Shown here: positions 26,851-33,807 of the stretch, piece after piece
Position numbering within the stretch: the first letter of the stretch is position 1
Layout: each line of letters begins with the position of its first letter
NCBI GenBank assembly: GCA_963811635.1
Contig: CAWESB010000005.1
Span: 1-64,000, forward strand
DNA from: JAIBJN01 sp963811635
Lineage (GTDB): Bacteria > Actinomycetota > Thermoleophilia > Gaiellales > Gaiellaceae
Length of the DNA: 64,000 nucleotides
Direction of reading: 5' to 3'
The notes under the pieces: model-generated
What the model was told of the DNA's origin: nothing
Database searches by the model: none
The model's input: only the letters and a program-made list of their open reading frames with translations
Position numbers and translations under genes: made by a program

Positions 26851-26985
26851 GTGGTAGAAGCCCGCATCTGGGCCGGGATTCACTTCCGTGCGGCCGACGT
26901 GCAGGCCGCGAACCTCGGCCGCGAGGTCGAGCAGTACATCCACAAGCACCAATTCGCCTTCGTGCACCTGAAGAAGGGTGGGTAG
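26851..26985 (+). pseudogene. Remnant of a vanadium haloperoxidase/PAP2-type gene (C-terminus)
   Basis: A 44-codon frame encoding EARIWAGIHFRAADVQAANL, then GREVEQYIHKHQFAF. This is the characteristic C-terminal helix pair with the conserved Arg-x-x-x-Gly-x-His-x-x of vanadium-dependent haloperoxidase/PAP2 enzymes. The rest of the ~400-residue domain is absent; an in-frame stop lies just upstream. It is thus a truncated relic. Confidence 0.55.
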
Positions 26986-27071
26986 GGGCCGACCGACCTT
27001 CGTTAAAACCTTGCGCGGTTCTCTGGTACTGGCGTTGCTTCCGAGCGCCTTAGCCTTGACCTCAGGAGAAG

Positions 27072-27102
27072 CTGATGGGGCGGCGCTAGGCCGCCCCATC
27101 AG
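27072..27102. terminator. Hairpin terminator of the BNR-repeat gene
   Basis: Perfect 13-bp stem CTGATGGGGCGGC / GCCGCCCCATCAG with a 5-nt loop, 12 nt beyond the stop of the minus-strand gene at 27114. Symmetrical, so it may act in both directions. Confidence 0.75.
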
Positions 27103-27113
27103 AAAGCCACCGA

Positions 27114-28598
27114 TCAGGGGTGGTTCGCCCGGATCGAATGGACGTCCGCGCCGTCCGAGATCGTGGATGCGAAGAAGTTGATCACGTCGTCGCCTGTGAT
27201 CGTCTCGAGGCCCATGTAGTCCCCGAGGAAGAGGCCGCGCGGCACACCTGGCGCGAAGTAAGAGATCGGCGCGGTGTACTGATTGAACGGCCCGTAGAGG
27301 TGCTGCTCGGGCTCCCACGTGGTGGCGCCGTTGTGCGAGTGGCGCAGCCACACGTCCGTGGTCGCGACGCCGTCGCCCAGGACGTTGTTGCGATCATCCC
27401 AGTAAGTCAGCACGACCGTGCCGTCCTCGGTCACCTCGATCGAGTGGTTGTAGGACTGCACGAAGGGACCGCCCGTCGCGACAACGGTCGGACCGCTCCA
27501 ATGGCGTCCGCCGTCGGTCGACTTGGCCATGACGACCTTGTCGATCGGCGTGCCGAGCCCGTCGGACCAGACGACGTAGATGTCGCCGTTGGTCGGGTCC
27601 ACGGCGATGTCGGGCAGGTAGTCCTCGGCCCGGATCGGGAAGTGGTCGTCCGGGACGAAGAGCTGTGCGGTGCGGATCGTTGCGATCTTGCTCGGCGCCG
27701 ACCAGTGCAGGCCGGCGTCCTGGGAGCTCATCACGCCCATGTACACCGTCTGCGCGGTCGCGACTGCGCCGGTGAACAGGTTGGCGGTGACGTTGTACAG
27801 CGTGCCGTCAGGGCCGACCGCGATCTGGTTGCCCTGGAAGTACGTGTTCGAGTTGCGCATCGGGACAGGCGTCGACCAGGTGGCGCCGCCGTTGGTCGTG
27901 CGCGAGATCATCGGGTAGCCACGGAACGCGAACGAGTGGAAGTCGGCCGTCGGACTGTTTCCTCCGTCCGCAGGGTGCGCGAAGCGAAGCCACGTCGCAT
28001 AGGCATAGCCTGCCCGGGTCGGGTCACCGGTGATCGAGACCTTGTCGTTGGAGATGAACCGGTCGCCGCGGTCCTCGATCAGGATCTGGGGTGCCCTCCA
28101 ACTCGTCCCGTTCCAGCTCGTCACCGAGATCGCCGAGATGCCGAGCGCTGCCGAGTCGATCGGCTGGCCGATGAAGTACAGGTTTCCTGCCTTGTCGTAG
28201 GAGACCCACGGGTCGGTGACGCGGCCGAACCGCTCGGGACCTCCCTGGCAGGCGCTCCAGGGTACGTCGGCCAGCTTCGACCAGCTCGTCGCGCCGTTCG
28301 AGGACATCCACGAGGTCAGGCCGCGAGCGCCGCCGTCTGGCCAGCGGTCCTGCTGTGACACGCCGGTGATCTCGGCCGGATTGAGCGGATTCACCGCCAC
28401 CTGCGGCTCGACCTCGGTGTTGTTGTAGGCCGCCGCGAAGTCCGGCGAGCCCCCGAACGGGCACCCGTTCAGGGTGGACGGCCCGGAGACCTTGATGTCG
28501 GGACCGAAGGAATACGGACTTCCCGCCGCGGTCCCGGCCGCCATGACGGCGACCACCAGCGCCACGAGCGCTGAGGTCGCAAGTGCTGTTCTGCGCAT
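27114..28598 (-). CDS. Secreted BNR-repeat (sialidase-fold) protein
   Basis: 494 residues from ATG 28598 (GGAGGGG upstream). A signal peptide (MRRTALATS, hydrophobic core, ending near AAGS) is followed by a beta-propeller-like protein. Asp-box/BNR signatures recur: SSNGATSWSKL, TTNGGATWSTPV, SQDAGLHWSAPS, STDGGRHWSGPT and SHNGATTWEPE. Catalytic residues of true sialidases were not identified, so it may be a binding or hydrolytic surface protein of unknown substrate. Own promoter and terminator. Confidence 0.78.
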   Translation of the reverse strand: MRRTALATSALVALVVAVMAAGTAAGSPYSFGPDIKVSGPSTLNGCPFGGSPDFAAAYNNTEVEPQVAVNPLNPAEITGVSQQDRWPDGGARGLTSWMSSNGATSWSKLADVPWSACQGGPERFGRVTDPWVSYDKAGNLYFIGQPIDSAALGISAISVTSWNGTSWRAPQILIEDRGDRFISNDKVSITGDPTRAGYAYATWLRFAHPADGGNSPTADFHSFAFRGYPMISRTTNGGATWSTPVPMRNSNTYFQGNQIAVGPDGTLYNVTANLFTGAVATAQTVYMGVMSSQDAGLHWSAPSKIATIRTAQLFVPDDHFPIRAEDYLPDIAVDPTNGDIYVVWSDGLGTPIDKVVMAKSTDGGRHWSGPTVVATGGPFVQSYNHSIEVTEDGTVVLTYWDDRNNVLGDGVATTDVWLRHSHNGATTWEPEQHLYGPFNQYTAPISYFAPGVPRGLFLGDYMGLETITGDDVINFFASTISDGADVHSIRANHP

Positions 28599-28659
28599 GA
28601 GCCCCTCCTCTCCCACCCGGCGCTCACGACGCCGGGCTCATCCCGGGCTTCAACCCCGC

Positions 28660-28687
28660 TTATAACAAGGTCGCGACAAGGACTCAA
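28660..28687 (-). promoter_or_regulatory. Sigma70-type promoter of the BNR-repeat gene
   Basis: On the minus strand, TTGAGT (28687-28682), 16-nt spacer, TTATAA (28665-28660). It would start a transcript about 55 nt before the ATG at 28598. Confidence 0.5.
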
Positions 28688-28720
28688 GGGCGCGACGCCG
28701 CGTGACCCACCCGGTCGCCG

Positions 28721-28749
28721 CTCAAGCCCGAGCTTGTGCGTGCCGATAC
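28721..28749 (+). promoter_or_regulatory. Sigma28 (FliA/WhiG)-like promoter B
   Basis: CTCAAG at 28721-28726, 15-nt spacer, GCCGATAC at 28742-28749: same spacing as the site at 23639. No coding sequence follows on this strand. Confidence 0.5.
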
Positions 28750-28756
28750 AGCCCGC

Positions 28757-28856
28757 GAGGTCCTCTCCTCCCGGGCTCGGGGATGACGGCAACCACTCTC
28801 GCGCCCGGTTTTTTGCCCGGAGCGGCGGCGATCCCCTTCGTCGCCGCTTCTCTATT
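28757..28856 (+). ncRNA. Candidate small RNA B
   Basis: Region after the sigma28-like promoter. It contains a hairpin (AGCCCG / CGGGCT enclosing GAGG / CCTC), the stretch GATGACGGCAACC, a T6 tract at 28809-28814, and an 11-bp hairpin with one wobble pair at 28821-28848 followed by a pyrimidine-rich tail. It ends before the 3' end of the minus-strand gene at 28869, whose terminator the last hairpin could also be. Confidence 0.35.
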
Positions 28857-28868
28857 GAGAGGGGGCTC

Positions 28869-29084
28869 CTAGGCGGCGGAGTCGAGGCCCGGCCTGAGGT
28901 CGGCCGGCGCGCCTGCGCGGACGTCGGACTCGCCGTGCCAGCGGGCGACGCTCGCGGCCCAGCCCTGGCGGGCGTGGTACGTGCAGACGGCGTACGTCTC
29001 GCCGTCGGCCGCGGTCACCTCGCGGGTGCCGGTGCGGTCGCACCGGCGGTTCTCGAGTCGGTAGTAGCCCTCGCAGCGGTCCAT
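28869..29084 (-). CDS. Small Cys/His-containing protein
   Basis: 71 residues from ATG 29084 (GGAG 4 nt upstream). MDRCEGYYRLENRRCDRTG, then YAVCTYHARQGW: three Cys plus a His could bind one metal ion. Function unknown. Downstream of the thioesterase gene on the same strand. Confidence 0.6.
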   Translation of the reverse strand: MDRCEGYYRLENRRCDRTGTREVTAADGETYAVCTYHARQGWAASVARWHGESDVRAGAPADLRPGLDSAA

Positions 29085-29118
29085 GTCTCCATGACTTCGG
29101 CAGGAGTCCCGATTCGGC

Positions 29119-29610
29119 TTAACCCTCGTTCTCGGGAAAGAGCTCGAGTCGCCTCCGCCAGGCCTCGCCCGCGGCGCGGCCCTCGGGCGTCGACAGGAAG
29201 TGGTCGAGCGGCACGTGGAGGAATGCCCCGCGGCTTTCGGCGACGACCTCGTTTCCGTCCCGGAGATCGGCGTCGATGTGGATCCTGCGGCCGCGGCTCT
29301 CGGTCACCCAGGCGGCGAGCGCGAGCTCGTGGTTGATGAGCACGGGCCGTCGGTAGCGGACGAAGATCCGGGCCGTGACCGCGGGGAAGCGGTGCCAGGT
29401 GGCGAGGAGGCCGGAGGCCTCGTCCAGCGCCGCGGCGACGAGGCCGCCGTGGACGATCCCAGGTCCCGCCTGGTGGTGGTCGCCGAAGGTCACGACCGCG
29501 TCGTAGCGCTCGATGCCCTCCTCGGTCGGCTGTGGCAGGTGCAGACCGCGCGGGTTGTCGCCGCAACCCCAGCAGGCCGGGTCGTGGTGAGGCGGGACGG
29601 CCGCGGCCAC
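29119..29610 (-). CDS. PaaI-type hotdog-fold acyl-CoA thioesterase
   Basis: 163 residues from GTG 29610, 7 nt after the HMG-CoA reductase stop. The N-terminal CWGCGDNPRGLHL and the central HQAGPGIVHGGLVAAALDEA (with His-Gly-Gly and the catalytic Asp/Glu region) mark the hotdog thioesterase family. It probably hydrolyses a medium or aromatic acyl-CoA. Its tight coupling to the reductase gene suggests a shared acyl-CoA pathway, which is inference. Confidence 0.82.
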   Translation of the reverse strand: MAAAVPPHHDPACWGCGDNPRGLHLPQPTEEGIERYDAVVTFGDHHQAGPGIVHGGLVAAALDEASGLLATWHRFPAVTARIFVRYRRPVLINHELALAAWVTESRGRRIHIDADLRDGNEVVAESRGAFLHVPLDHFLSTPEGRAAGEAWRRRLELFPENEG

Positions 29611-29617
29611 GCGGCCC

Positions 29618-30841
29618 TCAGCGCAGGCCACCGCGCTCGAAATGTGCGCGGTAGAAATTCTCGGATCCGGCGGTGGCCATCGCCGCCGAGGCGGAGATCT
29701 CCAGCGAGAGGGTCGCCGCGGCCACGATCTGCGCGAGGCGGTAGACCTTGCCCGGCCCGTCACAGCCCATGAGACGAAGCCAGGAGCTGGCGTAGGGGAG
29801 GGTCGTTCCGCCGCCGACGGTGGCGACCTCGAGGCTCGCGAGCCGCATGGAGACGTGGAGCCCGCCGTCGACCCGGTGCGCCGTCCCGTGGGCCATGGAG
29901 CTCGTCCCGACCATGCCGATGTCCTGCCCCGTCGCGGTGAAGAGTGCGGCGATCGCGGTCGCGGGCGTGAAAGCGACCGACTGCATGCCGGAGGCGATCG
30001 CGCCGTGCGTCCCGACGAAGGCGAGCTCGGCCAGGTCCTCGAGCGACGTCTTGAGGACGCGCCGGACAGCCTCTTCGGTCAGCGTCGCCTCCGCCACCAC
30101 CGTCTTGCCGTGGCCGCCGCGTTCGAAGTAGCGCGCGGAAGGCTTCTTGTCGCCGCCCATGTTGCCTTCGAGCATCGCCCGCGCCGGCTTCACCGGCGCG
30201 CGCTCGAGGACGAAGCCCTGGTTGAGAGCGTAGGAGTTGCGGGTGATCATGTTCATCCCGCAGGCGTCGCCCGTCGTGTACGCGTACATGACGTGGCACA
30301 TGGGCCCGACGACGTGGGTCTCGATCTCGCGCAGCTTCGCGTGCTTGGAGAGGTTGGCCACCGGCTCGGAGGTCAGCCAGTCACGCATCTCCTGGAGCTG
30401 TCCCTCGATCCAGCGCGAGAACTCGACCGCCTGGGCCACGTCCTCGAAGAGGAACGCCGAGGCACGCGTGATCCGATCCTTGAGGACGTACGTGCGAAAG
30501 CCGCCCGACTCGCCCACGGCGCGCGCCCCGCGGTAGAGCGAGATCGAGAGCCCGCCCTCGGTGTTGGCCAGGGGCACGTAGACCCCGTCGCGTGCTCGAT
30601 CGCGCTCGACCAGCCGGCCCTCGGGCTCCTCCAGCTCGTATTCGCCCAGCTCGACGTCGACAGGCCCGACGACGGCGACCGGGACGAGGGCGACGCCGGT
30701 GACCGCCTCGGTGGCGTTCGCGAAGGGCGCGAGGTCGTGTCCGAACACCTCGCGCTCCCCGTCCAGGTGCGGCGCCAGCTCCTCCTGCCGCGCGCGGATC
30801 GAGTCGGGATCGTTCTTGCGGGGCCAGCGCCGAAGCTCCAC
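29618..30841 (-). CDS. Hydroxymethylglutaryl-CoA reductase-like enzyme
   Basis: 407 residues. Motifs align with HMG-CoA reductases in order: catalytic Glu in PLANTEGGLS (about 94), DACGMNMITRN, catalytic Lys in NMGGDKKPS (about 234), catalytic Asp in TGQDIGM (about 292), VGGGTTLP, and a C-terminal His (YRAHFERGG). The family makes or degrades mevalonate. No other mevalonate-pathway gene is nearby; the neighbours are a thioesterase and folD (divergent). The sequence is divergent, so substrate specificity is not certain. Confidence 0.78.
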   Translation of the reverse strand: MELRRWPRKNDPDSIRARQEELAPHLDGEREVFGHDLAPFANATEAVTGVALVPVAVVGPVDVELGEYELEEPEGRLVERDRARDGVYVPLANTEGGLSISLYRGARAVGESGGFRTYVLKDRITRASAFLFEDVAQAVEFSRWIEGQLQEMRDWLTSEPVANLSKHAKLREIETHVVGPMCHVMYAYTTGDACGMNMITRNSYALNQGFVLERAPVKPARAMLEGNMGGDKKPSARYFERGGHGKTVVAEATLTEEAVRRVLKTSLEDLAELAFVGTHGAIASGMQSVAFTPATAIAALFTATGQDIGMVGTSSMAHGTAHRVDGGLHVSMRLASLEVATVGGGTTLPYASSWLRLMGCDGPGKVYRLAQIVAAATLSLEISASAAMATAGSENFYRAHFERGGLR

Positions 30842-30864
30842 GGCGGGAGCTTAGCGCCGTGGGT

Positions 30865-30870
30865 TACGCT
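30865..30870 (+). promoter_or_regulatory. Leaderless-type -10 element of folD
   Basis: TACGCT (TANNNT) ends 8 nt before GTG 30879, with no Shine-Dalgarno between. Transcription would begin at or next to the start codon. Confidence 0.45.
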
Positions 30871-30878
30871 CCCCGGCC

Positions 30879-31736
30879 GTGGCCGCCACCCTGATGGACG
30901 GGAAAGCGCTCGCCGCCCAGGTCCGGGTGGAGGTGGCGCGGGACGTTGCCGCCCTCGGGCGGCCGGTCGGGCTCGCGACCGTCCTCGTCGGCGAGGATCC
31001 AGCCTCTGCGCTCTACGTGCGGCGCAAGCAGGAGGCCTGCGAGGAGGTGGGCATCGCGCCGATCCATCACGAGCTCGCCGCCGACACGTCCGAGGGCGAG
31101 CTGCTCGGGCTCGTCTCCGACCTGAACGCGGACGAGAGGGTGACCGGGATCCTCGTCCAGCTCCCGCTTCCCGACCACATGGACGAAGGGCGGGTGATCC
31201 GGGCGATCACGCCGATCAAGGACGTGGACGGCTTCCACCCGATGAGCGCCGGCCACCTGCTCCAGGGGGAGCCGACCTTCGTGGCGGCGACGCCCGCCGG
31301 AATCATGGAGATCCTGCGCGCGTACGAGATCCCGCTCGAGGGCGCCCGGGCCGTCGTGGTCGGGCGGTCGAACATCGTCGGCAAGCCGATCTCGCTGCTC
31401 CTGCTCGCCGAGAACGCGACCGTGACGATGTGTCACAGCCGGACGCGGAACCTCGGGGGCGTCGTCCGCGAGGCCGACGTCGTCGTGGCTGCGGTGGGCC
31501 GGGCGGCGATGGTGACGAGGGAGATGGTGAAGGAGGGCGCCGCGGTCATCGACGTGGGCATCAACCGCGTCGACGGCAGGGTCGTGGGGGACGTCGCCCA
31601 GGATGTCCGCGAGGTCGCCGGGCACCTGACGCCGGTGCCGGGCGGCGTCGGGCCGATGACGATCGCAAGCCTGCTTCGCAACACGGTTCGCGCCGCGCTG
31701 TACCAGGCCGAAACGCTTGCCTTCCCGGGCGGCTGA
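30879..31736 (+). CDS. folD: Methylenetetrahydrofolate dehydrogenase/cyclohydrolase
   Basis: 285 residues, full length. Bifunctional cytosolic enzyme that interconverts methylene-, methenyl- and formyl-tetrahydrofolate with NADP. The catalytic Tyr and Lys lie in SALYVRRKQEACEEVGI. Signatures GILVQLPLP, DVDGFHP, VVGRSNIVGKP (nucleotide-binding loop) and PVPGGVGPMTIASL are all present. The GTG start lacks a ribosome site but has a TANNNT box 8 nt upstream. Transcribed away from the HMG-CoA reductase gene. Confidence 0.95.
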   Translation: MAATLMDGKALAAQVRVEVARDVAALGRPVGLATVLVGEDPASALYVRRKQEACEEVGIAPIHHELAADTSEGELLGLVSDLNADERVTGILVQLPLPDHMDEGRVIRAITPIKDVDGFHPMSAGHLLQGEPTFVAATPAGIMEILRAYEIPLEGARAVVVGRSNIVGKPISLLLLAENATVTMCHSRTRNLGGVVREADVVVAAVGRAAMVTREMVKEGAAVIDVGINRVDGRVVGDVAQDVREVAGHLTPVPGGVGPMTIASLLRNTVRAALYQAETLAFPGG

Positions 31737-31806
31737 CGTTACGCTGCCCGCGCCGCTGGACATGCGGTTATGGTCGGATTACGACGGCTCCTAGCCGGGC
31801 CGTCGT
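31717..31806 (+). promoter_or_regulatory. Promoter and leader hairpin of cold-shock gene
   Basis: TTGCCT (31717-31722), 17-nt spacer, TACGCT (31740-31745) predict a start near 31752. The ~80-nt leader contains ACGACGGC / GCCGTCGT (31781-31806) followed by the U-rich TTGTTGTG. This resembles an attenuator or temperature-sensitive leader; alternatively the hairpin simply terminates folD. Confidence 0.5.
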
Positions 31807-31832
31807 TTGTTGTGTGAAGGAGGGAAAGTTCG

Positions 31833-32033
31833 TTGGCTGAGGGCACCGTCAAGTGGTTCTCGAACGAGAAGGGGTTCGGGTTCATCGAGCGCGAGGGGGG
31901 AGACGACGTCTTCGTGCACCACAGCGCGATCGAGATGGACGGATACCGCACTCTGACTGAAGGCCAGCGCGTCCAATTCGACGTCGAGCAGGGCGACAAG
32001 GGCCTGCAGGCAAAGAACGTTACGCTGCTCTAG
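31833..32033 (+). CDS. csp: Cold-shock domain protein
   Basis: 66 residues, the usual CspA length. RNP1 KGFGFIE and RNP2 VFVHHSAI motifs and the N-terminal GTVKWFS are present; binds single-stranded RNA or DNA. The TTG start follows a strong AAGGAGGG. One-gene transcript between its own promoter and terminator. Confidence 0.95.
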   Translation: MAEGTVKWFSNEKGFGFIEREGGDDVFVHHSAIEMDGYRTLTEGQRVQFDVEQGDKGLQAKNVTLL

Positions 32034-32055
32034 CCAGCGAAGGTTCGATTGCCGT

Positions 32056-32078
32056 GACGGGCCCCGCCGGGGCCCGTC
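32056..32078 (+). terminator. Terminator of cold-shock gene
   Basis: Perfect 10-bp stem GACGGGCCCC / GGGGCCCGTC with a 3-nt loop, 22 nt after the stop. Confidence 0.7.
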
Positions 32079-32113
32079 GCATTTCCACGGTTGGTTTCTA
32101 GACTGGAGGCCGG

Positions 32114-32401
32114 ATGGCGATCACGAGAGAGGACGTGCTGCACGTGGCTGCGCTCGCGCGGCTCGAGATCCCCGAGGGGGAGGTCGACGCCGTCAGCGGC
32201 CAGCTCGGCGCCATCCTCGAGGCGGTCGGGAAGGTCTCTGAGCTCGACCTCAGCGACGTCGAGCCGATGACGCATCCTCTCGACCTGGCGAACCAGTGGG
32301 CCGAGGACGAGCCGCGGCCGTCGCTTTCCCGCGACGAGGCGCTCGCCAACGCGCCGGATCCCTACGAGGGCGCCTTTCGCGTGCCGGCGGTCGGCGGCTG
32401 A
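32114..32401 (+). CDS. gatC: Asp-tRNA(Asn)/Glu-tRNA(Gln) amidotransferase subunit C
   Basis: 95 residues, typical of GatC: VLHVAALARLEIPE, then the belt region DLSDVEPMTHPL and the C-terminal NAPDPYEGAFRVPAV. It wraps GatA and GatB together. Its TGA overlaps the gatA ATG by one base (TGATG). Confidence 0.92.
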   Translation: MAITREDVLHVAALARLEIPEGEVDAVSGQLGAILEAVGKVSELDLSDVEPMTHPLDLANQWAEDEPRPSLSRDEALANAPDPYEGAFRVPAVGG

Positions 32402-33807
32402 TGATCGACACCCTGAGGCTCACCGCCGAGGAGGCCGCCGGGCTGCTCGAGCGCGGCGAGGTCTCCGGCGACGAGCTCGCCGGCGCCTACGTCGACGCGA
32501 TCGAGGCCCGCGACGCGGAGCTGCACGCCTACCTCCACGTGGTCGGCGAGCGCGGGACCGGCGTCCCGATCGCGCACAAGGACGTGATCACGACCAAGGG
32601 GATCCCGACGACGGCCGGCTCCAAGATCCTCGTCGGCTACACGCCTGTGTTCGACTCGACCGTGGCCGCGCGTTGCAAGGCGGCCGGGCTGCCCATCATC
32701 GGCAAGACGAATCTCGACGAGTTCGCCATGGGCTCGTCAACCGAGAACTCGGCCTTCGGTCCCACGCACAACCCGTGGGACCCGGAGCGCGTGCCGGGCG
32801 GCTCGTCGGGGGGCTCCGCGGCCGCGGTCGCCGGGGGCCTCGCGCCGTGGGCGCTGGGCACCGACACGGGTGGCTCGGTGAAGCAGCCGGCGTCGCTCTG
32901 CGGCGTCGTCGGCCTGCGCCCGACCTACGGGACCGTCTCGCGCTACGGGATCGTCGCCTTCGCGTCGAGCCTCGACCAGGTCGGGCCGCTGACGAAGAGC
33001 GTGCGCGACAACGCGCGCCTCTACGAGCTGATCGCGGGCCGCGACCCCTGCGACTCGACGACCGTGGAGCTCCCGGAGCCGGTCGCACTGCCCGAGGGAA
33101 CCGACCTCACCGGCGTCCGTATCGGCGTCCCGAAGGAGATGAACGAGGCCGAGGGGATCGACCCCGGCGTCGGCGAGCGCGTCAACGCCGCCATCCGGCT
33201 CGCCGAGGAGCTCGGCGCGGAGGTGGGGGAGACGAGCCTGCCGCGCTCGGTCGACTACGGGCTCGCGTGCTACTACCTCGTCGCGCCGGCCGAGGCGAGC
33301 TCGAACCTCGCCCGCTACGACGGCGTCCGCTACGGCCATCGCGCCGCCGGCGACGGCGATCTCACCGAGCTCTACTCGCGGACCCGCTGGGAGGGCTTCG
33401 GCGCCGAGCCGAAGCGGCGCATCCTCCTGGGGACGTACGCGCTCTCGGCCGGCTACTACGACGCGTACTACGGCCAGGCGCAGAAGGTCCGCACCGTCAT
33501 CGCCAGGGAGCATGCCGACGCGTTCGAGCAGTTCGACGTGCTCGTGAGCCCGACGTCCCCGACGGTCGCCTTCCGCCTCGGCGAGAAGGCGGAGAACCCG
33601 CTGGCCATGTACCTCTCGGACCTGCTGACGATCCCCTCCAACATGGCGGGCCTGCCCGGGCTCTCGATCCCGTGCGGCCTCTCCGAGGGCCTGCCCGTGG
33701 GGTTGCAGCTGATCGGCCCGCAGTTCTCGGAGAACATGCTCTTCCGCGTCGGCCACGCCCTCGAGCAGGCGATCGGCTTCGACTACGTTCCGGAGCGGCT
33801 CCGATGA
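32401..33807 (+). CDS. gatA: Asp-tRNA(Asn)/Glu-tRNA(Gln) amidotransferase subunit A
   Basis: 468 residues. Amidase-signature enzyme that releases ammonia from glutamine for tRNA-bound Asp/Glu. The Ser-cisSer-Lys triad is visible: Lys in AHKDVITTKG, Ser in GGSSGGSAAAVAGG, and nucleophile Ser in GTDTGGSVKQPAS. FGPTHNPWDPERVPGG is the family signature. Coupled to gatC and gatB by overlapping codons. Confidence 0.96.
   Translation: MIDTLRLTAEEAAGLLERGEVSGDELAGAYVDAIEARDAELHAYLHVVGERGTGVPIAHKDVITTKGIPTTAGSKILVGYTPVFDSTVAARCKAAGLPIIGKTNLDEFAMGSSTENSAFGPTHNPWDPERVPGGSSGGSAAAVAGGLAPWALGTDTGGSVKQPASLCGVVGLRPTYGTVSRYGIVAFASSLDQVGPLTKSVRDNARLYELIAGRDPCDSTTVELPEPVALPEGTDLTGVRIGVPKEMNEAEGIDPGVGERVNAAIRLAEELGAEVGETSLPRSVDYGLACYYLVAPAEASSNLARYDGVRYGHRAAGDGDLTELYSRTRWEGFGAEPKRRILLGTYALSAGYYDAYYGQAQKVRTVIAREHADAFEQFDVLVSPTSPTVAFRLGEKAENPLAMYLSDLLTIPSNMAGLPGLSIPCGLSEGLPVGLQLIGPQFSENMLFRVGHALEQAIGFDYVPERLR

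Noticed and set aside
25105..26985. Integrated element with att sites at tRNA-Cys
   Set aside because: No repeat of the tRNA 3' end and no integrase or recombinase gene is visible nearby.
28690..28815. Resemblance to SAM-IV, c-di-AMP or c-di-GMP riboswitches
   Set aside because: Only fragments such as CAAGCCCGAGCTTG and GGCAACC match; the core aptamer order is absent and no suitable gene lies downstream. The sigma28-like promoter explains the conserved part better.
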